DNA of 64,000 nucleotides from Nesterenkonia lacusekhoensis (GTDB lineage: Bacteria; Actinomycetota; Actinomycetes; Actinomycetales; Micrococcaceae): assembly GCF_017876395.1 (NCBI RefSeq), contig NZ_JAGINX010000001.1, forward strand, positions 2,418,001 through 2,482,000, in the 5' to 3' direction. This document shows positions 33,780-44,545 of the stretch, piece by piece. The notes beneath the pieces are model-generated. The model made no database searches. It saw nothing but the letters and a program-made list of their open reading frames with translations, and was not told the DNA's origin. The position numbers and the translations under genes are program-made. Every line of letters starts with the position of its first letter. Positions within the stretch are counted from its first letter, which is position 1.

Positions 33780-34610
33780 GTGGGCCTGCTCGACAATCTG
33801 GAGCGCGGGATCGAAAAAGCCGTCCGCGGCGCCTTCGCCGGACGCGGAGGGAGCCTCGGCCCCGTGGAAATCGCCACTGCAGTACGCCGACATATGGACC
33901 GCGAGTCCTCCACCATGTCGGAGGGGCGCATCGTCGCGCCCAACCTCTATAAGATCCGTCTCTCCGAGGACGACTTCGCCCAGGCCAAGAGCTACGGCGT
34001 CACCCTCGCCGAGGAGCTCTGCGACGAGATCATCCGCCACTCCGAATCCCAGGGCTACACCCTGCTGGGCCCGGTCAAGGCGACGTTCGTGAAGAACACC
34101 GAGCTCAAGCGCGGCCAGCTCAGCGTGGAGTCCCAGTCGGACCGCGACGCCGACGCCGGCCACTCCGCCGCGGCGCGCCCGGCCTCCTCCCCCGCCGCCG
34201 GACCCTCCGCGACGGCCTCAGCGCCGTCGCGTCCCGCAGCAGCGCCCTCGCGCCCTGCCGCGGCACCGCCGCAGCCCGCGTCTGCACCGCCGCGGCCGGC
34301 CGCAGCGGCCGGCGTCGGGGTTCTGGAGGTGGACGGCACCCGTCACACCCTGGCCGAGGGCAGCACCGTCATCGGCCGCTCGGCCTCGGCCGACATCACG
34401 CTTCCGGACACCGGCATCTCCCGGAAGCATGTGGAGGTGGTGCGCAGCGGCAACCGCTACATCGCCCGCGACCTCGGCTCCACCAACGGCACCTCAGTGG
34501 ACGGCGAGCAGCTCTCCGGCACCCATGACGAGGCGCAGCTGCAGCACGGCTCAGTCATCTCGCTGGGCGGCGCGAGGCTGCGCCTGATCCTCGAGGGCGG
34601 GGATCGCTGA
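33780..34610 (+). CDS. fhaA: FhaA-type protein (DUF3662 plus FHA domain)
   Basis: A 276-residue protein. Residues 1-120 are the DUF3662 domain (VGLLDNLERGIEKAVRGAF, VAPNLYKIRLSEDDF), 120-180 a Pro/Ala/Ser linker, and 185-272 an FHA phosphothreonine-binding domain (GRSASADITL, ISRKHVEV, DLGSTNGT). It is the substrate/partner of the PknA/PknB kinases and binds the MviN/FhaA cell-wall complex in relatives. The GTG at 33780 is preceded by AAGGAGG with 5-nt spacing. First gene of the operon. Confidence 0.93.
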   Translation: MGLLDNLERGIEKAVRGAFAGRGGSLGPVEIATAVRRHMDRESSTMSEGRIVAPNLYKIRLSEDDFAQAKSYGVTLAEELCDEIIRHSESQGYTLLGPVKATFVKNTELKRGQLSVESQSDRDADAGHSAAARPASSPAAGPSATASAPSRPAAAPSRPAAAPPQPASAPPRPAAAAGVGVLEVDGTRHTLAEGSTVIGRSASADITLPDTGISRKHVEVVRSGNRYIARDLGSTNGTSVDGEQLSGTHDEAQLQHGSVISLGGARLRLILEGGDR

Positions 34611-34615
34611 ACCCC

Positions 34616-35119
34616 ATGAGTGAGCTTGCCGTCACCGTCCTGCAGTTCGGGCTGCTTCTGCTGCTGTGGATCCTGATCCTCTCCATCATCGGGGCGCAGA
34701 GCCGCGATCTGATGGTCTCCAAGAAGTCCCGCACCCGTGCCGGGGCCTCCGGCTCGCCCAAGCCCAACGGCGCCCGCAACGGTGGTCATCAGGACGGGCA
34801 GAACCAGGCCAGCCAGATGCCTCGCCCCCGGGCCCGTCGGCTGGTCATCAGCGAGGGACCGCTGGCCGGCACAGAGCTGGAGCTGGGCTCGGCCCCCATC
34901 ATGCTCGGCCGTGCTCAGGAGTGCACGCTGGTCCTGGAGGACGACTACGCCTCCGGCAAGCACGCACGCCTGTTCCCGCAGGGCTCCCGCTGGTTCATCG
35001 AGGACCTCGGCTCCACCAACGGCACCTGGCTGGGTGAGGAGCAGCTGACCCGCGCCTCCACTGTGGAGCCGGGCGAGAAGATCCGTATCGGCAAGACCGC
35101 TCTGGAGCTGAGGACCTAG
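34616..35119 (+). CDS. fhaB: FhaB-type FHA domain protein with N-terminal membrane helix
   Basis: A 167-residue protein. Residues 5-27 form a hydrophobic helix, a basic linker follows, and the FHA domain occupies about 75-165 (LGRAQECTLVL, SGKHARLF, DLGSTNGTWLG). Homologues (FipA/FhaB) recruit phosphorylated division proteins. It begins 5 nt after the fhaA stop and ends 3 nt before the phosphatase gene. Confidence 0.9.
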   Translation: MSELAVTVLQFGLLLLLWILILSIIGAQSRDLMVSKKSRTRAGASGSPKPNGARNGGHQDGQNQASQMPRPRARRLVISEGPLAGTELELGSAPIMLGRAQECTLVLEDDYASGKHARLFPQGSRWFIEDLGSTNGTWLGEEQLTRASTVEPGEKIRIGKTALELRT

Positions 35120-35122
35120 CTC

Positions 35123-36949
35123 ATGGCCCTGGTATTCCGCTTCGCCGCGCGGTCCGACGCCGGCGTCGTCCGTTCCAAGAACGACGACTCCGGGTACGCA
35201 GGCCGCTTCTTCGCCTGTGTGGCTGACGGCATGGGCGGCCATGCCGGCGGTGACGTCGCCAGCGCCTCCACTGTGCTGGACCTGGCCCATCTGGACACCC
35301 GCGGCTTCGCCGAGCCGGACACCGTCCTGCCGGATGAGATCCAGACCGCCAATGCCTTCCTCTCCAAGCTGGTCGAGGCCAACCCCAAGCTGGTCGGGAT
35401 GGGCACCACCATCACCGCGATCCTCATCACCGAGGACCGTATGCAGTTCGCCCACATCGGGGACTCCCGGGCCTACCGGCTGAAGAAGAGCCGCTTCCGC
35501 CAGGTCTCCAAGGACCACACCTTCGTCCAGCGCCTGGTCGATGAGGGACGCCTGGACCCCGACCAGGCCGAGTACCACCCGCATAAGAACGTGCTGATGC
35601 GCGTGCTCGGCGACGTGGACGCCTCCCCCGAGCTGGACATCACCTCCTTCCCCGTGGAGGCAGGAGAACGCTGGCTGCTCTGCTCCGACGGCCTGAACGC
35701 CGTGGTCTCGGACCGCCTGATCGAGCAGAAGCTGCGCTCCACGCAGTCCCTGGAGTCCATCGTGGACGACCTGGTGGACCTCACCATCGAGGGCGGGGCA
35801 CCGGACAACGTGACGGTGACCTGCATGGAGGTGGTGGAGGCCGATGAGCAGGACCTGACCCCCGACGACGGCGGCCTGCCGCTCTCCCGCAAGGCTGTGG
35901 CCGCGGCCTCAGGCGGCTACGGCGCCATGCCGGAGACCCCCGACGACGACGCCGAGACCGATGCTGAGGCCGACGCCGAGCGGCCGGCCGAGGAGGCCGG
36001 CTCGCCGGAGGACACGATGCGCCTGGTCCCGGTGGTCAACCCGGAGGCGCTGTCGGGACACACCCCCGACGACGACGAGCTCTCCCCGCTCTCGGCCGCC
36101 ATGCTCGGCCAGGACCACGAGGTCCTGCCGCACAGTTTGGTCGGGGCGGCCGCCTCCGCTGCGGAGACCGGCATGATCCCGATGGTGCCGCGCAACGTGG
36201 ATGAGCACCCGATGGCGGCACTGCTCACCGGCCAGCCGCTGCGCCCGGTCCGCCACACCTACTCCGAGCTGCTGGGCGAATCACCCACCGACGCCGGCGA
36301 TCAGGAGGCCATCGAACCTGCGCCCCACTCTGAGGCCGAGCCGGCCCCCGAAACCACCACCTTCGATGAGGAGGAGCCCGGTGAGGCCCCCGTCCCCGAT
36401 CAGGACGCGGATCCGGAACATCTGGAGGATCCCGAGGTCCTGGAGGACTGGGACGAGGACGAGGTCGCCGAGCTGGGCGCCGCCATCGAGGCGCGCCGCC
36501 GGCGTCGGGCCTGGTTCCTGCCGACGTTTGTCACGCTTCTGGCGATCCTGATCGCCGTCGTCGCCTCCATCGGCTACATCTGGACCCAGACCCAGTACTA
36601 CGTGGGAGAGGACGACGGCGAAGTCGCCATCTACAACGGCGTCTCGCAGTCTCTGGGACCGCTGGCGCTCTCCGAGGTGGATGAGCATATGGAGCTGGCC
36701 ACCGAAGACCTCACGCCGTACCACCGCAGCCGCGTGGCCTCCGGCATCCCGGCCGATGACCGCGCCCACGCTGAGACCATCGTGGAGCAGCTGCGCGACA
36801 CCGTCGAGGAGGCCGCCGAAGAGGACGACGGCGGCAACGGACAGGCAGGCGGCGCCGGCGAGGATGGCGGCGACTCCGGACAGGAAGACGGCGACGCCGC
36901 AGAGGACGAGCACAACGACGACGAGCAGGCGGGTGAGACCAGTGAGTGA
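35123..36949 (+). CDS. pstP: PP2C-family Ser/Thr phosphatase (PstP/Ppp)
   Basis: A 608-residue membrane-anchored phosphatase that opposes PknA/PknB. The catalytic domain (1-250) has VADGMGGHAGGD, GMGTTITAI, HIGDSRAYRL and LLCSDGLNAVV, with the metal-binding aspartates. A long acidic cytosolic linker (about 255-460) follows, much longer than in mycobacterial PstP, then one transmembrane helix (about 463-485) and an extracellular region ending in a D/E/G-rich tail. It overlaps rodA by 8 nt. Confidence 0.92.
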   Translation: MALVFRFAARSDAGVVRSKNDDSGYAGRFFACVADGMGGHAGGDVASASTVLDLAHLDTRGFAEPDTVLPDEIQTANAFLSKLVEANPKLVGMGTTITAILITEDRMQFAHIGDSRAYRLKKSRFRQVSKDHTFVQRLVDEGRLDPDQAEYHPHKNVLMRVLGDVDASPELDITSFPVEAGERWLLCSDGLNAVVSDRLIEQKLRSTQSLESIVDDLVDLTIEGGAPDNVTVTCMEVVEADEQDLTPDDGGLPLSRKAVAAASGGYGAMPETPDDDAETDAEADAERPAEEAGSPEDTMRLVPVVNPEALSGHTPDDDELSPLSAAMLGQDHEVLPHSLVGAAASAAETGMIPMVPRNVDEHPMAALLTGQPLRPVRHTYSELLGESPTDAGDQEAIEPAPHSEAEPAPETTTFDEEEPGEAPVPDQDADPEHLEDPEVLEDWDEDEVAELGAAIEARRRRRAWFLPTFVTLLAILIAVVASIGYIWTQTQYYVGEDDGEVAIYNGVSQSLGPLALSEVDEHMELATEDLTPYHRSRVASGIPADDRAHAETIVEQLRDTVEEAAEEDDGGNGQAGGAGEDGGDSGQEDGDAAEDEHNDDEQAGETSE

Positions 36950-38414
36950 GACCGTACAGGCGGCCCCGAAGCCGCGCCGCAACGTCGAGCTGGTGCTGCT
37001 GCTCGTCGCTCTGATCATCGGGATCGGGGCCCAGTTCCTGGTGGCGGTGTCCATGGATGAGCCGATCACCGAGGATTACTACATCGAGGGCGCGATCTTC
37101 GCGGTCATCGCCCTGGCCTTCCACCTGACGCTGCGCTTCCGCGCGAAGTACGCCGATCCCTTCATCCTGCCCATCGTGATCACGCTCAACGGCCTGGGCA
37201 TCGCCATGATCCACCGCCTGGACTTCACCGCGAGCTTCGACGGTGCCGCGGACCGCCAGCTGGTGTGGACGGTGGTCTCCATCGGCGCGGCCATCGCGCT
37301 GCTGTGGTTCCTGAAGGACCACCGACGACTGCGTCAGCTGACCTATGTCTCGCTGATCGTCAGCGTGCTGCTGCTCTTCCTGCCCATGGTCCCGGGGATC
37401 GGCCAGGAGATCTTCGGCGCCCGCGTGTGGGTCAGCATCTTCGGCATGTCCTTCCAGCCCTCAGAGCTCGCCAAGATCACCTTGGCGGTGTTCTTCGCCG
37501 GCTACCTCGCCAACAACCGTGACCTGATCCTGCTGGCGGGCAAGAAGGTGGGGCCCTTCACGTTCCCGCGGGTCCAGGACCTGGCGCCGATGGGCGTGGC
37601 CTGGGTCGTGGCCCTGGGCGTGCTGATCGTGCAGAACGACCTCGGCAACGCGCTGATGCTCTTCGGCCTGTTCGTCGCGGTGATCTATGTGGCCACCTCC
37701 CGGTTCTCCTGGATCGCCATCGGCGGAGTGTTCATCGCCATCGGCGCCGCATTGGCGTACCAGTTCGTGAACCACTTCCGTGAACGTGTGGAGATCTGGC
37801 TCAACGCCTTCGACCAGGAGATCTACGAACGTGCCTACGGCGGCTCCCACCAGATGGTCCAAGGCATGTTCGGCCTGGCCAACGGCGGCCTGACCGGCAC
37901 CGGATTCGGCAACGGCATGCCCACCCAGACGGCCCTGGCGAACTCCGACATGATCATCGCCGCCTTCGGCGAGGAGCTCGGCTTCATCGGCCTCTCCGCG
38001 ATCCTGGTCCTCTACCTGCTGCTGTTCAGCCGTTACATGCGTGCCGGCATCGGCACCCGCGACCACTTCGGCAAGCTGCTGGCCACCGGCCTGGCCGTGA
38101 TCCTGGTGCTGCAGGTTTTCGTGGTGGTCGGCGGCATCACCCGAGTCATCCCGATGTCCGGCCTGGTCAGCCCGTTCCTGGCGGCCGGCGGCTCGGCCAT
38201 CCTGGCCAACTGGCTGATCGTGGCGATCGTGCTGCTGATCTCCCATTCCGCGCGCCGTCCGGTGGTGGTGGGCCCGATGGTCAACACCTCCGGAGCCGAG
38301 ACCTCCGGCATCGAGGATCGCGGCGGCTCGGCTGAGGACCGGGGCGCCACGCAGGACAGCAGCACAGGCCGCAGCGGCGACGAGGAGACCCAGTTCCAGG
38401 AGGCGGTCCGGTGA
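36942..38414 (+). CDS. rodA: SEDS peptidoglycan polymerase (RodA/FtsW type)
   Basis: A 490-residue protein with about 12 helices. It carries the SEDS motifs: FGARVWVSIFGMSFQPSELAK, QNDLGNALMLFGLF, and AAFGEELGFIGLSAIL. It polymerises lipid II with a class B PBP, here the adjacent PbpA. The GTG at 36942 lies within the end of the phosphatase gene. The C-terminal 50 residues are polar. In this operon the product is normally called RodA, although it resembles FtsW in size. Confidence 0.92.
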   Translation: MSETVQAAPKPRRNVELVLLLVALIIGIGAQFLVAVSMDEPITEDYYIEGAIFAVIALAFHLTLRFRAKYADPFILPIVITLNGLGIAMIHRLDFTASFDGAADRQLVWTVVSIGAAIALLWFLKDHRRLRQLTYVSLIVSVLLLFLPMVPGIGQEIFGARVWVSIFGMSFQPSELAKITLAVFFAGYLANNRDLILLAGKKVGPFTFPRVQDLAPMGVAWVVALGVLIVQNDLGNALMLFGLFVAVIYVATSRFSWIAIGGVFIAIGAALAYQFVNHFRERVEIWLNAFDQEIYERAYGGSHQMVQGMFGLANGGLTGTGFGNGMPTQTALANSDMIIAAFGEELGFIGLSAILVLYLLLFSRYMRAGIGTRDHFGKLLATGLAVILVLQVFVVVGGITRVIPMSGLVSPFLAAGGSAILANWLIVAIVLLISHSARRPVVVGPMVNTSGAETSGIEDRGGSAEDRGATQDSSTGRSGDEETQFQEAVR

Positions 38415-39859
38415 ACAACGCAATCCGTCATACCTGGGTGGTCTCCGTGGCGATGTTCGTGACGCTCTTCGCCGCGCTGAGCATCATCCAGGTCGCTCTC
38501 ACCGAGGATCTCAACAGCGATCCCAACAACGCCCGGCAGATCTACAACGACCGCGGCGCACCCCGCGGCGCGATCACGGTGGACGGCTCGCCGATCGCTG
38601 AATCGGTGCCGGCGGAGAACTCGAACTTCGACTACCAGCGGGTCTATCACGATCCTGAGCTGTACTTCGGCATCACCGGCTTCTATCCGGTGGCCGCCCA
38701 TCCGACCGGCCTGGAGCGGGAGCTCAACGAATACCTGAGCGGCCACTCGGACAGCCAGTTCTTCGACCGCATGACCTCCCTGTTCACCGGGGAGACCCTG
38801 GAGGGCGCCCAGGTGGAGCTCACCCTGGATCCGGACCTGCAGCGCCAGGCCTATGACCTGATCCCCGAGGGCCAGCGCGGCTCCATCGTGGTGCAGGAGG
38901 TGGACACCGGCAACATCGTGTCCATGGCCTCGCGCCCCAGCTACGACACCAACGCGCTGGCCACCCACTCCACCGAGGAGTACAACGCCACCATCGCTGA
39001 GCTGGAGGACTCCGAGGACGTCAGCCCGTATTACTTCCGGCCGATCAACAGCACCATCGCTCCGGGTTCGGTGTTCAAACTGGTGGACCTGGCGGCCATG
39101 CTGGAGTCCGGCGACTACGATCCGGACACCGTCCTGGAGAACCCCAGCGAGCTGGAGCTCCCCGACAGCGACCGGACCCTGCCGAACTTCACCACCGGCA
39201 TCTGCCATCAGCAGACCGAATCGGACCTGACCTGGATCGTGGCCCAGTCCTGCAACACGCCCTTCGGCGAAGCCGCCATGGACCTGGGTGAGGGCCCGCT
39301 GCGCGAGACGGCGGAGGACTTCGGTTGGAACCAGGATCTGGACATCCCGCTGTCCACCTCCACCTCAGCCTTCCCGGAGACCACCTCCCAGGCCGACCTG
39401 GTCTACTCCTCGATCGGGCAGGGCAGCGTCACCGCCACTCCGCTGCAGATCAACATGGTCTCCCAGGCCATCGCCAACGGCGGTACCGTGATGCATCCGA
39501 ACCTGGTCGACTCCATCCGCGGCTCGGACCTGCAGCTGCTGGAGCAGCCGGAGCCGGACGTCCTCGGTGAGGCCGTCTCTGAAGACGTCGCATCAGAGAT
39601 GACCGAGATGATGGAAGCTGTGGTCCAGGAGGGCACCGGCCAGTCCGCACAGAGCTCCTCCTTCGACATCGCGGCCAAGACCGGCACCGCGGAGACCGGA
39701 ACCGAGGGCCGGGTCCACACCTGGATCACCGGTTTCGCGCCGGCGGATGATCCGCAGTACGCGGTGACGGTGGTCTACGAGAACATCGACTATGAGACCG
39801 GCCACTCCATGACCGGACCCCAGATGCGGCAGATGTTGGAGGCGGTGATCGAGCCATGA
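38411..39859 (+). CDS. pbpA: Class B penicillin-binding protein PbpA
   Basis: A 482-residue transpeptidase. An N-terminal helix (10-30) anchors it, followed by the dimerisation domain and the penicillin-binding domain with S220-V-F-K, S280-C-N and K423-T-G. It forms the elongation/division pair with the SEDS protein encoded just upstream (4-nt overlap). GTG start. Confidence 0.94.
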   Translation: MNNAIRHTWVVSVAMFVTLFAALSIIQVALTEDLNSDPNNARQIYNDRGAPRGAITVDGSPIAESVPAENSNFDYQRVYHDPELYFGITGFYPVAAHPTGLERELNEYLSGHSDSQFFDRMTSLFTGETLEGAQVELTLDPDLQRQAYDLIPEGQRGSIVVQEVDTGNIVSMASRPSYDTNALATHSTEEYNATIAELEDSEDVSPYYFRPINSTIAPGSVFKLVDLAAMLESGDYDPDTVLENPSELELPDSDRTLPNFTTGICHQQTESDLTWIVAQSCNTPFGEAAMDLGEGPLRETAEDFGWNQDLDIPLSTSTSAFPETTSQADLVYSSIGQGSVTATPLQINMVSQAIANGGTVMHPNLVDSIRGSDLQLLEQPEPDVLGEAVSEDVASEMTEMMEAVVQEGTGQSAQSSSFDIAAKTGTAETGTEGRVHTWITGFAPADDPQYAVTVVYENIDYETGHSMTGPQMRQMLEAVIEP

Positions 39860-41700
39860 GGCCAACTGTGGGCATCACGATGGGCGATCGGTACAAGCTG
39901 ACCGAACGGATCGCCATCGGCGGCATGGGTGAGGTCTGGAAGGCCAACGATGAGGTCCTGGGCCGCACCGTGGCGATCAAGATCCTCAAGGAGGAGTACA
40001 CCGGGGATGAGGCGTTCCTGCGCCGCTTCCGCGCTGAGGCGCGCCATACGGCGCTGCTGAACCATCCCGGCATCGCCGACATCTACGACTACGGCGAGCA
40101 GGCCGGCTCCGGCTACCTGGTCATGGAGCTGGTCCCCGGGCGCCCGCTCAGCGTGATCCTGGAGAAGGACAAGATCCTCTCCTGGGAGAAGACCCTGAGC
40201 ATCATCGCCCAGACCGGCCGTGCCCTGCAGGTGGCCCATGATCAGGGCCTGGTCCACCGCGATGTGAAGCCGGGGAACCTGCTGATCACCCCCACCCGAC
40301 GGGTGAAGATCACCGACTTCGGCATCGCACGCCTGGCCGACCAGGTTCCGCTGACCGCCACCGGGCAGGTCATGGGCACCGTCCAGTACCTCTCTCCGGA
40401 GCAGGCCACCGGTCAGCACGCCACCGGGTCCAGCGACATCTACGCGCTGGGGATCATCGGCTATGAGGCCCTCGTGGGCCACCGTCCCTTCACCGGGGAG
40501 TCACAGATCGCGATCGCCCTGAAGCAGGTCAACGATCCGCCGCCGGAGCTGCCGGACTCGGTTCCGGAGCCGGTGCGCGCGCTGATCATGTCCATGCTGG
40601 CCAAGGACCCCGGCCAGCGTCCGATCAACGCCACGAAGCTGGCCGAGGCCGCCGATGCCCTGCTGCGCCATGACACCGACAGCGCCATCGAGTCGGTGCC
40701 CGCACTGCTGAACCACCTGGACCGCCCGGAGAGCGACCAGGACCAGGACGCCACTCAGGTGATCCCCTCAGCCAGCACCGCACCGACTGCCGTCGTCAGC
40801 TCAGCCGGCGCCGCCGCGCCGTCGGCGCGCACGCCTGAGCAGCCGAGGGAGGAGCGGGCCGCCTATGCCTCCGCTGCGGACTCCGATGCGGATGCGGACT
40901 CCGATGAGGAGAGCACGGGCGGTGGTACGGGAAAATCCGTAGCTTCTGGCGCCGACGAGGCCGCCGGAAGAGGTGAGCACAAGGGTTCCGGCGGCGCATG
41001 GAAGTGGCCGCTGCTGACCCTGGTCGTTCTGGTGGCGCTGGCCCTGCTGGGATCCTGGCTGCTGCCGATGCTCACCGCAGGCGATGATGATGATGCGCCC
41101 GAGCCCACCCCCACGGTCACCGAGACCTTCACCGCGGAACCGGAGATGGTCAACGTGGTCGAGGCTGAGCTGGTCGGACGCCCTGTGGAGGAGGTCCGGG
41201 AGGAGCTCGAGGGCCAGGACCTGACGGTGGAGACCCAGGAGACAGAGTCCACCCAGCCCACCGGGATCGTGCTCGCGGCGGCACCCACCGGAGAGGTCCC
41301 GGAGGGCAGCACCATCACTGTGTCCTACTCCACCGGCACCACTGCTCTGGACCCGGATCCCGCGCCCACCCAGGAGCAGGAGGAGGGCCAGGAGGAGGAC
41401 GAGTCCCCGGCGGAAACTCCTGCGCAGCAGCAGCAGGAGGAGCAGGAGAGTCCTCAGCAGGACGAGGATGATACGCCGACGCCGGCACCCGCTCCGAGCC
41501 CCACACCGACACCCGACACGCCCACGCCTGAACCGGAAGAGGACGAGGAAGACGGCCAGAACGGGCAGAATGAAGGCGGGGACGACGGTGACGGGGAGGA
41601 CGACGAGGATGTGAACGCCGGCTCCCCCTCTCCGACCGCGACGCCGACTGACGACCCCACGGCCAGCGCATTAGGCTGGCAGGGGAGAATGACACGATGA
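39856..41700 (+). CDS. pknA: Membrane Ser/Thr protein kinase PknA
   Basis: A 614-residue kinase. Gly-rich loop [10 protein letters not shown] (20-28), catalytic K42, HRD loop with D136, DFG at 154-156. One transmembrane helix spans about 383-405. Outside is a single PASTA-like domain (about 431-495, [24 protein letters not shown]) and a Pro/Thr/Glu-rich tail of about 110 residues. Mycobacterial PknA lacks PASTA repeats, so the extracellular part differs. Overlaps with pbpA and pknB are ATGA type. Confidence 0.92.
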   Translation: MRPTVGITMGDRYKLTERIAIGGMGEVWKANDEVLGRTVAIKILKEEYTGDEAFLRRFRAEARHTALLNHPGIADIYDYGEQAGSGYLVMELVPGRPLSVILEKDKILSWEKTLSIIAQTGRALQVAHDQGLVHRDVKPGNLLITPTRRVKITDFGIARLADQVPLTATGQVMGTVQYLSPEQATGQHATGSSDIYALGIIGYEALVGHRPFTGESQIAIALKQVNDPPPELPDSVPEPVRALIMSMLAKDPGQRPINATKLAEAADALLRHDTDSAIESVPALLNHLDRPESDQDQDATQVIPSASTAPTAVVSSAGAAAPSARTPEQPREERAAYASAADSDADADSDEESTGGGTGKSVASGADEAAGRGEHKGSGGAWKWPLLTLVVLVALALLGSWLLPMLTAGDDDDAPEPTPTVTETFTAEPEMVNVVEAELVGRPVEEVREELEGQDLTVETQETESTQPTGIVLAAAPTGEVPEGSTITVSYSTGTTALDPDPAPTQEQEEGQEEDESPAETPAQQQQEEQESPQQDEDDTPTPAPAPSPTPTPDTPTPEPEEDEEDGQNGQNEGGDDGDGEDDEDVNAGSPSPTATPTDDPTASALGWQGRMTR

Positions 41701-44072
41701 CCGACACCGAAGAACGCATCCTCAACAGCCGCTACCGGATCGAATCGCTGATCGGCCGCGGCGGGATGGCGGACGTCTACCTCGGTCATGACCTGTCCCT
41801 GGACCGGCAGGTGGCAGTGAAGATGCTGCGCCCAGACCTGGCACGGGACCCCCAGTTCCAAGGCCGCTTCCGCCGCGAAGCGCAGTCTTCGGCCTCGCTG
41901 AACCACCGCAACATCGTGGGCGTCTATGACACCGGCCGGGCCGATGTGGAGGACTCGCACCACGACCAGGTCAAGACCCCCTACATCGTCATGGAGTATG
42001 TGGACGGCGTGACGCTGCGTCACATCCTCCACGGCACGCCGTCCTCCGAAGACACGGAAGACGTCGACGAAGGCCCCGATGGTGAAGAGACTGTGGTCTC
42101 CTCACCGCAGAGGGACGCTGAACTCCGCAGCGCCGAGACCCCACCCCCTCCGCCGCCGCTCTCCCGCCGGGATCAGGGCGGACAGAGCGGCGGCGGCAGC
42201 GGTGAGGACGACCCCGACGTTCTGGCCCTGAGCGACACCGGCCGGGTGGATACCGAACACGGCGCCGCCTCCGAAGTCGGTGAGCCGCTGCAGAAGAAGA
42301 TCGATCAGGCCCTGGGCCGGCCGGTCTCCGAGCAGGATGCCGCCCTCTACATGTCCGGAATCCTGGGGGCCCTGCAGTACAGCCACGACAAGGGCATCGT
42401 GCACCGGGACATCAAGCCCTCCAACGTCATGGTCAGCCGGGACGACGAGGTCAAGGTCATGGACTTCGGGATCGCCCGAGCCTTCGCCGACTCCGCCTCC
42501 ACGATGACCCAGACCTCGGCGGTGGTGGGCACTGCTCAGTACCTCTCCCCCGAGCAGGCCCGCGGCGAAGTGGTGGATCATCGCTCAGATCTCTACTCAG
42601 CCGGCTGCGTGCTCTTCGAGCTGCTGACCAACCGTCCGCCCTTCCGCGGTGAGTCCCCGGTCTCCGTGGCCTACCAGCATGTCCGCGAGGAGCCCCCGCA
42701 GGTCTCTGACCTGAACCCGATGGTCTCCCCCGCCATGGAGTCAGTGGTCCATAGGGCTCTGACCAAGGACCCGGCGCGGCGCTTCCAGTCCGCCGAAGAG
42801 TTCGACGCCGCCCTGCAGAACGCTCTGCACGGGGTCGCTGTGGACGCCGCGGAAGCGCCCACCGGAGCCATCACCGCAGTGGGCGCCGGTTCCCCTACGG
42901 GCCGGGACTTCGACGACGTGGTGGGTGCCGGTGCCGCTGGCGTCGGGACTCCGCTGTCTGCTCGCACCCCGGAGGACCCGGACGTCTACGAGCAGCTTGA
43001 GGAGTACGAGGAGCAGCCGCGGCGACGTCGCGGCTTGGCGTGGATCTTCTGGCTTCTGCTGCTGATCGTGCTGCTCGGCGGCGGTGCGTGGGCACTGACG
43101 CAGATGCTCAGCACCGAAGAGGTGGAGGTCCCAGACGTGGAGGGCATGGAACGCAGCGAGGCGATGTCCGAGCTCTCCGAAGTGAACATCGAGGCTGAGG
43201 TCGAGATGGTCACCCATGACGAGATCGAAGATGAGCACGCCGTCGGCACGGATCCGGAGGCGGGCTCCACAGTGGACACGGGTTCCCAGGTGACTCTGCA
43301 TATCTCCTCCGGTCCTGACGAGATCACCGTTCCGGACGGGCTGCAGGGCGAGACTGAGGAGTCGGTGCGTGAAGCCCTGGAGGACGTGGGGCTCGAGGTC
43401 GGTGAGATCTCCGAGGAGAATCACGCCGAAGTCCCCGAAGGTTCCCTGGTCAGCACAGACCCGGAGGCCGGGACCAGCGTCCCTGCCGGCTCGGACGTGG
43501 ATCTTGTCCTCTCGACGGGCCTGCTCACCTTCCCCGGCGTCTTCGGCTCCTGGCATTGGGAGGCGACAGAGACCCTTCAAGCACAGGGCCTGACGGTACA
43601 GATCGACTGGCAGGAGACCACCAGCCACGAGGAGGGCCGTGTGATCGGCCAGTCCGTGGACGGACAGTCGGTCCAGGCCGGCGATGTCGTCCCGCAGGGC
43701 TCCACCGTGGTCCTTGCCGTCGCTTATGAGCCCGAGGAAGAGGCCGGTGAGGATGACGAGGACGAAGACACTGACGACGAAGATGCCGACGAGGGTGGCG
43801 GCGGAGGCGACGGCGGAAACGGCGGAGACGACGGCGGCGGTGACGGTGATGGCGGAGCCCAGGACGAAGACACCGACGAAGGCGACGGCGGAAACGGTAA
43901 CGGCAACAACGGCGGCAACGGCAACGGCGGCAATGGCGACGACGACGGCGGAGACGAGAACTCGGACGACGAGGATACCGACGAGGGCGACAGCGGAAAC
44001 GGAAACGGTAACGGTAACGGCGGAAACGGGAATGGCAACGGCGGCAATGGCAACGGTAACGACGATGAGTAG
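41697..44072 (+). CDS. pknB: Membrane Ser/Thr protein kinase PknB with PASTA repeats and a kinase-domain insertion
   Basis: A 791-residue kinase. Gly loop 20-28, K42, HRD with D238, DFG 256-258, activation loop with [14 protein letters not shown]. Between the hinge ([12 protein letters not shown], 100-111) and [14 protein letters not shown] (210-223) lies an insertion of about 95 polar residues including a Pro run. After a helix at 449-468 come three PASTA domains (about 473-539, 541-607, 610-677), then a tail of about 110 residues made of Asp, Glu, Gly and Asn repeats (43740-44069). It controls peptidoglycan synthesis in response to muropeptides in relatives. It is the last gene before a strong terminator. 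Confidence 0.92.
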   Translation: MTDTEERILNSRYRIESLIGRGGMADVYLGHDLSLDRQVAVKMLRPDLARDPQFQGRFRREAQSSASLNHRNIVGVYDTGRADVEDSHHDQVKTPYIVMEYVDGVTLRHILHGTPSSEDTEDVDEGPDGEETVVSSPQRDAELRSAETPPPPPPLSRRDQGGQSGGGSGEDDPDVLALSDTGRVDTEHGAASEVGEPLQKKIDQALGRPVSEQDAALYMSGILGALQYSHDKGIVHRDIKPSNVMVSRDDEVKVMDFGIARAFADSASTMTQTSAVVGTAQYLSPEQARGEVVDHRSDLYSAGCVLFELLTNRPPFRGESPVSVAYQHVREEPPQVSDLNPMVSPAMESVVHRALTKDPARRFQSAEEFDAALQNALHGVAVDAAEAPTGAITAVGAGSPTGRDFDDVVGAGAAGVGTPLSARTPEDPDVYEQLEEYEEQPRRRRGLAWIFWLLLLIVLLGGGAWALTQMLSTEEVEVPDVEGMERSEAMSELSEVNIEAEVEMVTHDEIEDEHAVGTDPEAGSTVDTGSQVTLHISSGPDEITVPDGLQGETEESVREALEDVGLEVGEISEENHAEVPEGSLVSTDPEAGTSVPAGSDVDLVLSTGLLTFPGVFGSWHWEATETLQAQGLTVQIDWQETTSHEEGRVIGQSVDGQSVQAGDVVPQGSTVVLAVAYEPEEEAGEDDEDEDTDDEDADEGGGGGDGGNGGDDGGGDGDGGAQDEDTDEGDGGNGNGNNGGNGNGGNGDDDGGDENSDDEDTDEGDSGNGNGNGNGGNGNGNGGNGNGNDDE

Positions 44073-44104
44073 TCGTCAGCCTCTTCCCGCGCGCTGAGCC
44101 TGCT

Positions 44105-44156
44105 GCTCATAGTTGAGGGCCCGGAGGAACTTTCCTCCGGGCCCTCAACTATGAGC
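44105..44156. terminator. Very strong bidirectional terminator after pknB
   Basis: A perfect 24-bp stem (arms 44105-44128 and 44133-44156, GCTCATAGTTGAGGGCCCGG..) with the 4-nt loop ACTT. It closes the fhaA-pknB operon and the convergent crgA gene. Confidence 0.88.
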
Positions 44157-44187
44157 AACGATCAGAGCCTCGTGATGGCTGGAACGG

Positions 44188-44511
44188 TCACTTCCAACGC
44201 ATCGTCATGAAGAAGCCCACCATCGCAATGCCGAAGCCGATGCCCACGTTCCAGTTGCCGACGGCGCGGATCGGGATCAGGCCGCTGCTGATATAGAAGA
44301 CGATGATCCACAGCAGGCCGAGCAGCAGCAGTCCGAACATCGTGGCGCGGTACCACGTAGGAAGACTGTCATCTTCGAGCTCGAGGTCGTCGAGGCTGAC
44401 CGGGTCGGCGTCGCTCAGCGGGGACGCGGTCCTCTCCTCCTGCGCGGAGGAACGGTCCTTCCGGCTGCGCTTATTGCTCCCGCGGTTCCTGCGATTCTTG
44501 GACTCTGGCAC
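44188..44511 (-). CDS. crgA: Cell division protein CrgA
   Basis: A 107-residue protein with a basic N-terminus (PESKNRRNRGSNKRSRKDRSS) and two transmembrane helices (LPTWYRATMFGLLLLGLLWIIV-type and WNVGIGFGIAMVGFFMTMRWK-type). CrgA couples FtsZ/PBP at the septum in actinobacteria. The GTG at 44511 starts the protein where homologues begin. The relatively long acidic stretch SLDDLELEDD precedes the first helix. Convergent with pknB. Confidence 0.9.
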   Translation of the reverse strand: MPESKNRRNRGSNKRSRKDRSSAQEERTASPLSDADPVSLDDLELEDDSLPTWYRATMFGLLLLGLLWIIVFYISSGLIPIRAVGNWNVGIGFGIAMVGFFMTMRWK

Positions 44512-44533
44512 AGTGCTGACTCGTTCCGTTCGG

Positions 44534-44539
44534 TATCCT
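44534..44539 (+). promoter_or_regulatory. -10 box of the sortase gene
   Basis: TATCCT, with 6 nt to the GTG at 44546 and no ribosome-binding site, indicating a leaderless message. Confidence 0.4.
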
Positions 44540-44545
44540 TGATCT

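Noticed and set aside
44105-44156. Palindrome as a member of the 84-bp repeat family
   Set aside because: It has a 4-nt loop, lies between two convergent gene ends and does not share the CACCCTCG ends; it is an ordinary, very strong terminator.
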